Below, one piece after another: positions 35,816 to 60,730 of a stretch of 64,000 nucleotides of DNA. How positions within the stretch are numbered: the first letter of the stretch is position 1; each line of letters opens with the position of its first letter. A model generated the notes under the pieces. The model worked only from the letters and a program-made list of their open reading frames with translations. It was not told where the DNA came from and did not search any database. The translations under genes and the position numbers were made by a program. The stretch is from Chionis minor (lineage: Eukaryota > Chordata > Aves > Charadriiformes > Chionididae): assembly GCA_013398295.1 (NCBI GenBank), contig VZSF01002923.1, forward strand, positions 32,977-96,976, in the 5' to 3' direction.

Positions 35816-35850
35816 GTCACGTGGCGCCGTCACGTGGCGCCGTCACGGGA
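35816..35850. promoter_or_regulatory. tandem CACGTG E-boxes (CLEAR/M-box-like)
   Basis: A 13-base unit, GTCACGTGGCGCC, occurs at 35816-35828 and again at 35829-35841; a third degenerate copy, GTCACGGGACC, follows from 35842. The core GTCACGTG matches the binding preference of USF and MiT/TFE factors (TFEB, TFE3, MITF). Sites lie 11-45 bases upstream of the SRRD ATG and in the shared promoter of HPS4. Confidence 0.7.
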
Positions 35851-35896
35851 CCTACCCGGAAGCGGGGGCCGGAGACCGGTGGCCCTTCAGCTCCCG

Positions 35897-36140
35897 GTGG
35901 CCCCGGGCCGCCGCCGCGGGGACGGCTCCTCTCCCGGCTCGTCCCGACCGCCGCCGGGAGCGCACCCCCCTTTCCCCTCCCCGCCTGGACGCCGATGGCC
36001 CCCCCCCGCCCCCCCCCCGCCCCCCCCGGGCCCCCCCGGGGNGTGGCCCCGGGCCGCCGCCGCGGGGACGGCTCCTCTCCCGGCTCGTCCCGACCGCCGC
36101 CGGGAGCGCACCCCCCTTTCCCCTCCCCGCCTGGACGCCG

Positions 36141-36152
<12 letters not shown>
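35897..36152. other. duplicated 110-base segment around a single N (likely assembly artefact)
   Basis: 35897-36006 is repeated exactly at 36043-36152. The copies are separated by a C-rich tail and a lone N at 36042. The second copy continues into HPS4 exon 1 and is the correct one for that gene. The pattern matches two contig ends abutted instead of merged. Confidence 0.8.
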
Positions 36153-50505
<14,353 letters not shown>

Positions 50506-51378
50506 ACTGATGCGCTGAGGCAACGTGTCTCAGCCCGTGCTGGAAGTTAGTTCATCTCCAATGAGTAAAATCTCAAAGACATTTATTCCATCAGGAATAT
50601 TACACCTCCTCCAGGAGGCATGAGGCTCTGTGCTAAGTCCATGGAGTCTCCAGCCTGCCTTGCCCTGAGGAAGAGGCACTCTTACTGCCCTGTTCCTGCA
50701 GCACATTTTGTGCTAGAGCAGGGTGTTATTGCTGTTAGCACTTACCAAAGACTGAAGATAGACAATAGCTGTGTTGGGGTGCTTGGTTTATGTTGACTCT
50801 AGGACTGTTCATGGTGCTCTGCCGCCACAGGCAGAGACTCCTGGAGTGCCTTGACCTAAAGTAAAACCTCTTCTTGCTCTAAGCTACACAGATACCAGCC
50901 TACAGGGCAGTACTGGCTTTCAGAGATGTCAGTCAGACACTGCATCTGCCTGGAATTTTGTGCCTACACTTGCCCTGGTCAGACTTGGGCTTTATTTATA
51001 CCTCTTAATCTATAGATATGATCCCCTGCCATGCTGTAACGCCTTACCTTGATTAACAGAGCCTGCATGTTCTCAGACTAACTGGAATAGAAGAAGTGCT
51101 GCAAAACTCATAATCCTCCTACAGGTATGGTCAGGAGGTTTTTATACTGTAGCTGAATCTGGGAGGTCCTTGTCCCTTCACACGTGCCTGATGGGTGACT
51201 GTGCAGCACAGCGCTGCCCTCCCTGCTGCCCCCTAATGCGACTGTAACCCACCAGCCTCTCGCAGCGTCCCCGGTGATGGTGGCGGTATGAACGCACTAC
51301 ACCTGCCTGCTCCGCGGCCTTCTGCTTCCTCCTCTCCCTCCTGTTGGGGGACCTTGTTTCACCCCCTTGCTCTTGCTG

Positions 51379-51454
51379 CTCTGTTGACAGAAAAGGCAGG
51401 TGGGAGCCCCAGTTTGCCTACGCTCTGTTGACAGAAAAGGCAAGTGGGAGCCTC
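51379..51454. repeat. imperfect 44-bp spaced direct repeat in HPS4 3' UTR
   Basis: The phrase CTCTGTTGACAGAAAAGGCA followed by (G/A)GTGGGAGCC occurs at about 51379 and 51423, with a 44-base period. It is a local duplication inside the likely 3' UTR. Confidence 0.75.
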
Positions 51455-51659
51455 ATCAGCTGATGGGACCAAAGAGGCTTTGTAGCTCCTTGGCAGCCAT
51501 TCTCTTTCTGCTCAGGCAGACGCGTGTTCCCTGTCAGCAGCTGGCTGGGGGTGGTTGGCAGTGACGGCTGCTTAGACCTGAGTGATGGATACCTGCGTCT
51601 GACTGTGCTGACTGTTTCAAAGCCTGCTGTTGTCACACACACATCGCTGTGACTGTGAA

Positions 51660-51665
51660 AATAAA
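51660..51665 (+). terminator. HPS4 polyadenylation signal (AATAAA)
   Basis: AATAAA about 1.15 kb after the HPS4 stop codon, the first full consensus hexamer I find downstream. It implies a 3' UTR of about 1.2 kb. Confidence 0.65.
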
Positions 51666-51689
51666 AAAGTCTCCAAGGCTTATCCAAGT

Positions 51690-53800
51690 GCTATGTGTCA
51701 GTGGCCAGAGTCCGATTTACAGCTTGGTTGTCTTGTTTGTGATCCCTGGTGTGAGCATTTGGGGTTTGGTGACCCATCACCCCTAGTTAGGTCCATGCCG
51801 AGGACAAGTTCCTGCACTGGTGGGGTTGAACAGGCAGTGCCTGTTGCTTCAGTCACTCCTGCGAAGTAGCTACTTGTCAAGGGCCTAGAAGATTGCTGAA
51901 GGTATATGTGTCGCTGGCTTTACTGTCAAATGGTGAGCAGACCTGTGTCAGGGTTAGCAGGGCACCCCCGGGAGCTGGACACAGTAAAGCCACCATCATC
52001 ACAGCTTCTTGTTCCACGCCGATGACAGCCAGTTCCCAGGGTGGCTCTGCCATTGCAGGACTCCTCGGCAGGAAATTCAGTGGACTCGGAGGAGCAGCCA
52101 GCTGCTCGCTCAGGCGGTGGCTGGGCATGGGTTGCCATCTGGCTACCAGCTCTGGCAGCTGAGGAGGTGTTTCAGCAGCAGGAGAGCCGTGTGCTCCCTG
52201 CTTCTGTTGTCCTTGTGGGGACCATGGGAGGGGAACTGCTCTGCACTACACTACTGTCGGTTTCCTGTGGGCTAACGGCAGCGTAGGTGTGAAACCTCTT
52301 TGGAAAGCCTGAGCTACAGCCATCCAGGAGACCTCCTGTCTCGGTGATGCCCACGCTGAAGGAGGCGCAGAGTAAGGCACTGCTTCCCCAAGTTACGGAC
52401 AAGCTGCTTCGGTTCTGGAGTGCAGCACAGAGAGGCACCGCGGAGATGAGGGATGGGGTAGCGGGAGAAGGCAGGAGGGAAGGTGGTTGTGTGCCCTTGC
52501 TGCCTTGTGGTCGTCTGGGCTCCTCTGACATGCTGAGCCAAGAGCATCCCTCTGTTAGATGCTGCTTGCTCCGTCTCCTCTCTGCGCACTCAGCAGCCCT
52601 GACGCAGGTTCCCTCTGATGCTCGGGAGGTAAGGAAGCCTCTGAGTGCCAGAAGGAGCAGCGAGACAGCAGGCAGGGCTGTGAGGCAGCTCCAGGCTGCT
52701 CCGCTCCCCCAAGGGAGATTCTGCTGTCTCCTAGCTGGGTGTTTTGGGAAGTGGTTGTCTGCTCTATCAGGAAACACGAAGAAGTTGAAGGAAAAGCCTG
52801 AGAGGGACAGGAGGGAGTTTTGGCACAGCGGCAAAGCACAAAATAGATGCTTTTGCCTGCTGTCGTCAGGAATCTTCCACTACAATCTGCTCTGCCGTCT
52901 GTCGGCAGTGGAACAGCTGGGGTGGCTTCATTCCCTTTTGCTTCTTGAACTGCATCTGGCCACTACGACCTATTTCTGTCCTTTGATCGTTAAGAGGAAA
53001 GTTGTCTTGGGTTAGTACAGTAAAGAGCTCCAGGCCCTTGATTTAACGGTTGTGCTGTAGAGAGGATGTTTAGAAATTGGCCATTTCAAGTATAACACGA
53101 TGAGGAGCAGCTGCTGCGCTGGCTTTGTCCTGTGAGCGTGTGAAAATGCTGCTAACGAGGGCCAGGGGCCGATTTCTTGCGTTGCCAAACTGGCCGTGTG
53201 CTGGGGGCGATGTCTGGCACTGGTTTATGGGGCAGTTGGGCAGGAATCGAGTGGCAGGCCGGCACCCCCCGCCCGAGAGCCGCTCCCAATGAAGCTGCCG
53301 CGGATGCGTCAGAGCAGGCAGCTGGACGCGTTTTCTGAAATGGTTTCTTTGAAGCCTCTCGGGCAGCTTGGTGGCCCTGCTGCGGCGCCCGGCGAGCGCG
53401 CTGAGCTTGGGGGGGGGCAGGCGGGGCTGTGGCTTTATTCTGTTGCTGGCTGGTGACTGTGTCTGCTGCCAGGGGCACGGGCAGCGCTGCAGGAACCTGC
53501 GGGCTGTGTGTGCCACCGGACCGAAGGGCTATGGTAGATCCAAAGCAGATACTGCCTGTGCCCCTGGTGGCGCGGGCTGCGGGTGAAATACGGACCAGGG
53601 AGGCTGTAAGCGGTCAGGACAGAAGTGCCACAGGGCTGGGTATTTTAAAGCAATAGCTTTGCTCACCAAATCACTTGCAAACTCAGCCTGGGCTCATCCC
53701 CTCTTCCCACCATGGAGCTCCTGCTTTTCCAGTGCGTTTCTCCCTACCAGCAGCTGGCTGGGGCCAGCTGGGGTAAGCAGCATCCGGACCCTCAGTGTTT
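51690..53800. other. intergenic sequence between convergent HPS4 and ASPHD2
   Basis: About 2.1 kb. Open frames (for example 52344-53015) show no protein-like composition. No gene recognised. Confidence 0.65.
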
Positions 53801-53801
53801 T

Positions 53802-54175
53802 CATAGAATCATAGAATCACTTGGGTTGGAAGAGACCTTCAAGATCATCGAGTCCAACCATAAACGTACACTGCCAAAACCACCCCTAACCCATGTCCCT
53901 CAGCACCACGTCTGCCCGGCTTTTAAATACCTCCAGGGATGGTGATTCCACCACCTCCCTGGGCAGCCTGTGCCAATGCTTGAGAACCCTTTCGGTAAAG
54001 AAGTTTTTCCTAATATCCAATCTAAACCTCCCCTGGCACAACTTGAGGCCGTTTCCTCTTGTCCTATCGTTTGTTACTTGGGAGAAGAGATTGACCTGCA
54101 CCTGGCTGTAACCTCCTTTTAGGGAGTTGTAGAGAGTGATAAGGTCTCCCCTCAACCTTCTCTTCTCCAGGAAGG
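53802..54175 (-). mobile_element. CR1 LINE 3' end
   Basis: The plus strand begins CATAGAATCATAGAATCAC, the complement of the octamer-rich CR1 3' terminus, then GGTTGGAAGAGACCTTCAAG. It runs about 375 bases to CTTCTCTTCTCCAGG, so the element lies on the minus strand. The minus-strand frame across it is open and reads as the C-terminal end of the CR1 reverse-transcriptase ORF (phrases such as RTRGNGLKL and [11 protein letters not shown]). It is a 5'-truncated and fairly young copy, downstream of ASPHD2 in the same orientation. Confidence 0.92.
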
Positions 54176-54237
54176 TTTCCTTGACCCTGGACTCGTTACA
54201 CCAGCAGGCAGAGCCCGTTCTGTTTTCAGGACAACTG

Positions 54238-54243
54238 TTTATT
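54238..54243 (-). terminator. probable ASPHD2 polyadenylation signal (AATAAA, minus strand)
   Basis: TTTATT on the plus strand, about 1.6 kb beyond the ASPHD2 stop codon on the minus strand and just before the CR1 element. It is the best candidate I see; a nearer alternative signal cannot be excluded. Confidence 0.5.
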
Positions 54244-55858
54244 GATAATCTTTGCTTATCCACTGTATGAATGTTACCAAACTGTAAGACAGTTACCAAG
54301 CCAGCCTGCTTCCTCAGGGTCTGGTTCCAGGTAGTCAATGTGTGTAGAAATCATGCAGTTCAGATATTCTGTAACAAGACAGGTGTAAAAAATATCTCGG
54401 ATGTATTTGAAACCTCTGCCTTATCTTGCAATCTAATCACTGAAAAATCTGTAAAGAAATCGTAGGGGAGCAGGGCTGCCTTCCCTCCTGGGCAGGGCGC
54501 AGAGGTGAGCGGTCCCGAGCTGTGCCAAGGCCACGGAGCCGGGCGCAGCCGCTTCCCAACCGGAGGCGCAGGGACAGCGGCGGGCACCCGTGACATGCTG
54601 TGCTTCACGTGTAGCACGTTATAAACCCTAGGGTAGCTCTGTACCCCAAGACGCCCAAACAAACCCTGGATGCTGGGTGACTTCAGGAAAAGCATGTTGG
54701 TTGCTGGGTGGGCAGGACTCCGGAGGGGGTGGAGGGCTTGTTCCTTGGGCTGCAGGATTAAACACCCCCTGCCTTTGGAAACCTTTCCTTTGCTGTCAGG
54801 TATGCGTGAGCTGCCTCCGTACGCTTACCCTGGCGCCAGGAAAGGAGAAGATGGAGCAGCAGAAGGAAGCATGACCTCCTTTCTTCCCTGGCCTTTGCCT
54901 ACGGACAAACAAAAGCCCTGCACTGCATTCCCAAACAAGTGTCTCTGCCCCTGCAGGGGCTTCCCAGCCTGAGCTGTGAAAACCAAAGTTGCAGATAAAG
55001 CGAGAAGGGGGCTCGAGGCAATTGATAACGCCCTTGGTCAGATTAAAGAGCAGGGCTCGATGTGTGCTGTCCCCTCAACAGGGTCTATGTCGGGGTGCAC
55101 CTGGGCTTGCTGGGGCTGGGGGCACCTGCAGCTGCGAGGGCAGCCGGGGAACCGGCATCATGCTCTTCTCCCTGCCCGCCTGGCAAAAAAGGGTTTCTGG
55201 AGGAAGGAGGGACAGGGAGCCGCGTGCCGGGGCCCTGCTGGCATGCAAGGGAGGAAGCGGGAGCCCCTGGGCTCGCGGTCCGAGAGCTCTCTGCGGGCAG
55301 AGCACTGCCCTGCCCGGGGGGCGTGTTGTGCCCACTGCAGCCCCTGGGTCCATCTGTCTGTCCGTCCATCCGCGGACTGCAACGGGGACAGGGGCAGGCT
55401 GAGCGCAGCGCTGGGCTGTTTGGCTGGTTTGCTGTTTTGGAGAGTGTGTGTGTGTGTTGTTCTTTTGATGACCATGAGAAGTTTTACATTATTACATTCA
55501 AACAAACACCCTTGCTTTTGTTACTCTACTTCTGAACACCGCAAAACACAGTAGCAACATAACACAGACGAGAGTGGTGCTGCAGCTAACCACGGAGGGA
55601 AGGCGATGCGCTGTCATGTTGGAAAGTAATCCCTGAAGCCAATGATGGAAGGAAAGAGATGGGCGTTGATACACGTTGCAGTTTCCATTTACAAGAGCCC
55701 CCAGGAGGGAGCACCCGAGGCCGTGTGCTGGGAGGAAGCTTCCAGCGTGGCAGGGGTCCACGTGTGGTGCTGGACCCGTGGCGGAGCAGAGCCGAGCCGA
55801 GCCGGCACGGCCGTCCACCCGCCATCTGCCCTTGAACCCACGACACCGCGCAGCGCCG

Positions 55859-58800
55859 TCATCGTCCCGGGGCGAAGATGAAGTCGAGGGCTTGGCGCTC
55901 TGCGGCAGCAACGTTGGGGTGCCACAGGTCCACCATGAAGACCACGCGGGGACCCTCCTCTGGGGGACCTGGGTGGGATGCAAGCACGGGGGGTGAGGCT
56001 GCGCTCCCACCCCGCTCCTGTGGGAGAGGCCAGCGCTCGCCCCAGCGCACGGATAACAGGTTCCACCCCGAGAGGCTGCTGCCTGCACCTGCACCAGGCA
56101 GCGGGGAGGCATCTGTCCAGTCCCACCCCAGGAAACACCTGAACTGCTGCTTACTGGGAGCCCAGTGCCTCCAGTAGCCGGTGCGGGGCAGAGTCCTCCC
56201 TGCCAGGGCTGCGGGGTCACTTTGGGCAATCAGACCCGAAGGTTTCCCATCACAGGGCAGCAGGCACGATGCTGAGCTCACCCGCTTTGCAGCTGTGTCT
56301 CGGAGCCGTGCAGGGAGCTGCTGCTGCGGCGTTCCAGCCTTCCTGGCCCCAGGGCTCTGCACTGAGCCACACTTCCTAATTCCACAGCAGGGTTGATGTG
56401 GGAGCAACAGCTTTTGTTCTCCCACTCTCTTCATATTCTCCCCTGCATAGAACAGCTCTGCTTGACGCTTTTATGCCATCGGCAACTAATGCCGGTTAAT
56501 CCGGGAGAGCTGAAGTGGAACAGCCTCCGTCAGTGACGGAGAGAGGCAACCAAACGGGCTGACGTGGAGCTTTTCTCCCTGCACGGGAGACAAAGGTGCC
56601 GCTGGCATGTCGGCGCTGAGCTGCCGCCTTGCAACAGGGCCGTGCAGCCGGCAGTGCTGCCGCCAGCAATGGCGAGGGGATGCCGAGGGTGTCAGCATCG
56701 GAGCCTGTGCCGCCCTGCAAAGCTCTGGGGAACGAGGGAAGCCTTTCTGTGCTGGCTGCCAGGGCAGGGAGAAGAGTGCTGGGCCCCGTGCCGGGCTGGC
56801 AGTGCCGCAGGGCTGCAAGTCTGGACGGGAGTGAGTCCAGGGGGAGGCTGAGGAGGGGGCTCCGGGGGCTATGCTGGGTGAAGGGCACCGGGACGCTCCA
56901 CCACCCTGAAGCAGCAGGGAGCATTTGTGATGGACAAGCCCCACCATGCCAGGAATGGGGCTACTGCCCTCCTGGGCGCAAGCCAAGGGCAGCAGCGGTG
57001 TAATCCCCACGGGATGCAGCTGCCTCCAGCCCTGCAGACGTCTTGGTGGCAGGAGAAGGGACTGGGCGCAGTCACCCCACCTGCCCCCTCCTCCTCGGCA
57101 CCCCCCGGCACCGGTGTCGGCAGGAGATGGGGCTGCGAGGCCGCAGGCGCCGCGTGCGCTGCACTCACCTTCATGGAACGCCGTGTGCAGGAAGGAGTCG
57201 TCGAAGAGCAGGCAGCGGCCCTCAGCCCAGCACTGAGGCTCGCCCCCCACCACCAGCTCGCAGTTGCTGGGCGTCTTCAGACCTTCAGGCACAGAGAGAG
57301 GGGACAGGGAAGGTGAGGCGGCGCTGCGTTCCGTGGCACAAGGCAGCAGCCCTGAAACGCGACCGGCGAACTCCACGCTGCCATCGAGGGGTGGTTTCCC
57401 TCCAGAGAGCGGCAGCGCACGCTGCGCCGAAGGCGGCGCATGGCACAGTCCAGGGTTCGCAGCATGCACAAAGCTGGCACTGCGTTTGGAAGCGGAACTC
57501 CAAGCCTGATGCAGCTCCCCCCCTGCCCGCTCCCTCCTGCCCCTCGCATCCCCAGCTGCGCCAGGGCATCCCCTGCAGCCACTCGCTGTACCCCAACGAG
57601 CCCAGCGTCACAGGCGCTCTCTTTCGCACCTGGAACAGGCACCAAGCCCCCAGAGCCCCCCAACACAGGATGTATGTAGGAAGCCGGTTTCCCGGTGCGT
57701 TTTCGAGCTTCAAGCCCAAAGGCAGAGCCTGCCCTCTCCCTCCTCCAGCTCTGCTGCCATTACCCTGGGCAGGGGTAAGAGGAAATGTTGCACTGGGAAT
57801 TGAGAAATGGGCTCAATTCCTGGCTCTGCCACAAGCTCCCCATTTGACCTTGCATCACTCAGCGCCTGCCTGGTCCCTCTGTCCCCCAGCCGAGATGCTG
57901 CCAAGCGGCACCCCCACCCAGCAGCCGCAAGGACAGAAAGTCAGGGGAGGGTCACAACGCCCTCGCAAGGGAAGCGGCTCTGTGAAGGCCACGTGAAGGA
58001 CAATCCTAGAAATAAAACTTGTCTTTTCCTAAAATACTAGCACAAGCCAGGCCAGCTTGACAAGGGGTTTATCCTGTCACCCCCCGCAGTGCCGGGGACC
58101 GCTGGAGCTGGTGCAGAGTCAACCTGCCCCGAGGACGCAGCCGTGGTGGAGAAAGGGGTCAGGGCTCACGTGGTTTGCAAACGGTAACGATGCAGCAAAC
58201 GAGCAGGAACGGATCTCACAGCAATGCCAAAACCCAGCGAGCGCAGCAGGGGCTCCCAGCTGCCCGGGAGAGCTGGGACCGCAAAAAAGCCGCTCTGCTT
58301 TTCCAAGGGATGCTTCAAAGCCTACGAAACCCAAAGCCATTTCCCTGCACAACGGCCTCAGCTGGAGACGCTCCAGCTGGGAAGGGGGAGCTGAGCCGCC
58401 GGGGGAGGCGGGGAGGAGGTGGCCCAGCGGCACGCAGCCTGTCCATCGTGCCGGCGCCCCCGGGGACGCTGCCCTGTCCCTTGGCGGGGCAGAGCTGGTG
58501 CCTGTGTGGTCAGCAGAGTGGTAGCAGGGATGGGGTAAGCCCTAGAGAGCCGCTCGGCTACGCTGACGGCTATCCTGCCTTTTCCAAGCAAGCTGGGCCT
58601 GAAAGGGATGGTTGTCTCTTAAACACATCTGTGCCCCGGGCACGGCGAGAGCCCAGTCCCCAGCACTGAGGTGGGGATGCCGGTGAGCGCATGGGAGCGG
58701 TGCTGTGTCCCGGCTGGAGGGCCAGCAGCCGCAGAGCTGGAAAACATGGGAATGACCAGCATCGCTCATCTCCCCAGGGCGCATGTGCTCCAGCTGGAGG

Positions 58801-60730
58801 GTTCATCCCGGCTCCACACTGGCGGGGCAGGATGTGTTTGTCTCAGCCAGCCTGGACCTCGTGGCGCTGGCCCCCTCCCAGGAACCGCTCTCGGCGCCTC
58901 GCAAGGAGATGCATCTCCCCAGCGCCCCAGAGAAAGGGGAGAGCCAGCGGCCGGGCACTGGGCTGCCTCCTGGCACCAGTAAGGGCAGGTCTCAGCTCCC
59001 CAGCGGCTCCCCAGGCCTGGAAAGCTCCTCGGATCGGCTCTAAGACTGATTCTCATTCTAAATAAATGGCCAGTCGCCGCCTGAGTGTGTTTACCCAAGA
59101 GGAGCTGGCTGAACAAGTGCGTTCGGTGTTTGCCAGCAGGGCCCGTGCGGTGCCTCCCCCAGCACGATCTGTGCCGCTTCCAGCGCAGCAGAGTCCCGAC
59201 CATCTGTGCCGCGTGGGTTCTCCCCATCCCGTGGGGCGCGGAGCACCGTGCCGCCAGCCCAGCGCTCGCCCCGCCGGAGGGGTTACCCTGGGACACCCCC
59301 CTTCCTGATTTGTACCAAAGAAGCATTTTTGCTCATATCTGCCTGTATCGCGCGCAGAGCGCCCAAAACCCCAGGAGAGCGGACGCTGCTGGAGGGGCAG
59401 CGCTGGGAGACAGCTCAGTCCCCGGAGCAGCACCCCAGGCTGTCCCGCATCCCACTGCTTGCAGGAGGGGGGGCTGCCTGCAGAATGGGGGGCTGTTCAG
59501 AGACCCCTGCAACAAAATCAGCCTTGTATTTTGCTCCGGTGGGAGCCCGTGCCTCCAGGTCAGTGGGAAGAGGAGGCAAAATTCTCTTGCTGCTGAGCTG
59601 GGGACCTCAGGGAGGTCGGGCACCTGGGGGGGACTGAGCACTGGCCTCTCCCAGAGGGGCTGCTGCTGCCAGAGTCCCAAAACCTCCCTCACACCATGAG
59701 CCAGCCCTGGGGCTGCAATTAGCAGCTGAACTCAGAGAGCGCAGGGTGCAAGAGGCCACCCAGGCACGGCTGCAGCCCTCTGTCCGCCCGTGGTGGGGAC
59801 ACCCAGCCAGGATGAACCACCGCCCCCCCCCGCCGGGCTCTTACCGAGATGGCAGCGGATGCGGATGTTGGTGGGTCCGTAGTGCTCGGCGATGACGGTG
59901 CCCGGGCTCAGTACAGAGATGCAGGCATTCCCAAAGACATTGTTGCCAATGCAGGTGCGAAGGCTGCCAAGCAAGCGGTACGTCCGTGGGCATCTCCTGC
60001 AGTTCCTGGGCACGCACATGCCCTGGTTCACCAGGTAGAAGGTGAACCACTCCCCACTGGGCGTGCTGTTCATTTTCCATCCTTGCGGAAGGCTGCAGTT
60101 TGAGAAAGCTTTGTAGAGGGTCTCAAACTCGCACAGGATGGTCTGGAAGTTGCGCTCCAGCAACTCCACGTCATGCTTTTGAGCGTCCCGGGAGAAATAG
60201 GGCATGGTGGGCAAGTCCGGCAAGAAGAAGACTTCTGGCTTCTGGATGGAGGGCCGGCTGTTGAGGTAGCGGCCCTGCTCACGGATGCCCTTGTGGATCC
60301 TGCCCATGCCGGACCAGGAGTAGCGCTTGGCGTACTCCTGCAGGTTGTGGTAGAGTTTCTGGTTGAGCCCGTCGTGGTGCGTGCAGCGCACGCACTCGGG
60401 CGAGTGGCAGTAGACGTACCCGTTCTGCACGCCGTTGGCCTCGGCGCTCTGCATCAGGGCGTTGACGGTGGCATAGGCGCGGGGCTGCTCCCGCCCCACG
60501 TGGTAGCAGTACCACACGAAGAGGACCAGGAGGCAGGCGACGGCGGTGAGGGCGGTGGCGTCGCAGTCCCGGAAAGACTGGATGCCGGTGGCGATGAAAT
60601 CCCGCAGCCCGTCCAGGGACCAGCTCCAATCCATCAGCCACTCCAAAGACATGGTGGTGCAGCGGGGGGCGGGTGCACGCAGGGGGGCCCGGCGGTCAGT
60701 CCTCGTGGTCCTCAGGGGCACCCACACCAT
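55859..60730 (-). CDS. ASPHD2: aspartate beta-hydroxylase domain-containing protein 2
   Basis: Membrane-bound member of the aspartyl/asparaginyl beta-hydroxylase family (Fe(II)/2-oxoglutarate-type fold); its substrate is not established. Coding exons on the minus strand: 60730-59845, 57282-57169 and 55968-55859; 1110 nt, 369 aa, the same length as human. One hydrophobic segment at about residues 58-77 ([12 protein letters not shown]) predicts a type II membrane protein. The hydroxylase domain ends in [15 protein letters not shown] (His283, Gly285) and [10 protein letters not shown] (His328), corresponding to the two iron-ligand histidines and the HxG that replaces HxD in ASPH. The C-terminus is [20 protein letters not shown]. 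The upstream ATG (60730) matches the human start, but Met27 at 60652 has a better Kozak context. An acceptor-like TTTCTTCCCCTAG ending at 60963 suggests a spliced 5' UTR. Confidence 0.96.
55969..57168 (-). other. last ASPHD2 intron
   Basis: 1.2 kb, minus strand, GTGAGTGC donor and CCCACCCAG acceptor. GC-rich; no embedded gene. Confidence 0.75.
57283..59844 (-). other. ASPHD2 intron between the large exon and the 114-nt exon
   Basis: 2.56 kb, GC-rich, GTAAGAG donor and TGCCTGAAG acceptor on the minus strand. Several long open frames cross it, but they reflect GC richness. No repeat recognised. Confidence 0.7.

Noticed and set aside
52344..53015. A 223-codon plus-strand open frame between HPS4 and ASPHD2
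   Set aside because: Composition is not protein-like and nothing matches known domains; treated as chance.
53886..54338. A 150-codon minus-strand open frame as a cellular gene
   Set aside because: It is the tail of the CR1 LINE reverse-transcriptase frame plus flanking sequence.
56486..57469. A 327-codon minus-strand open frame
   Set aside because: Only 57169-57282 is coding, as an ASPHD2 exon; the remainder is GC-rich intron.
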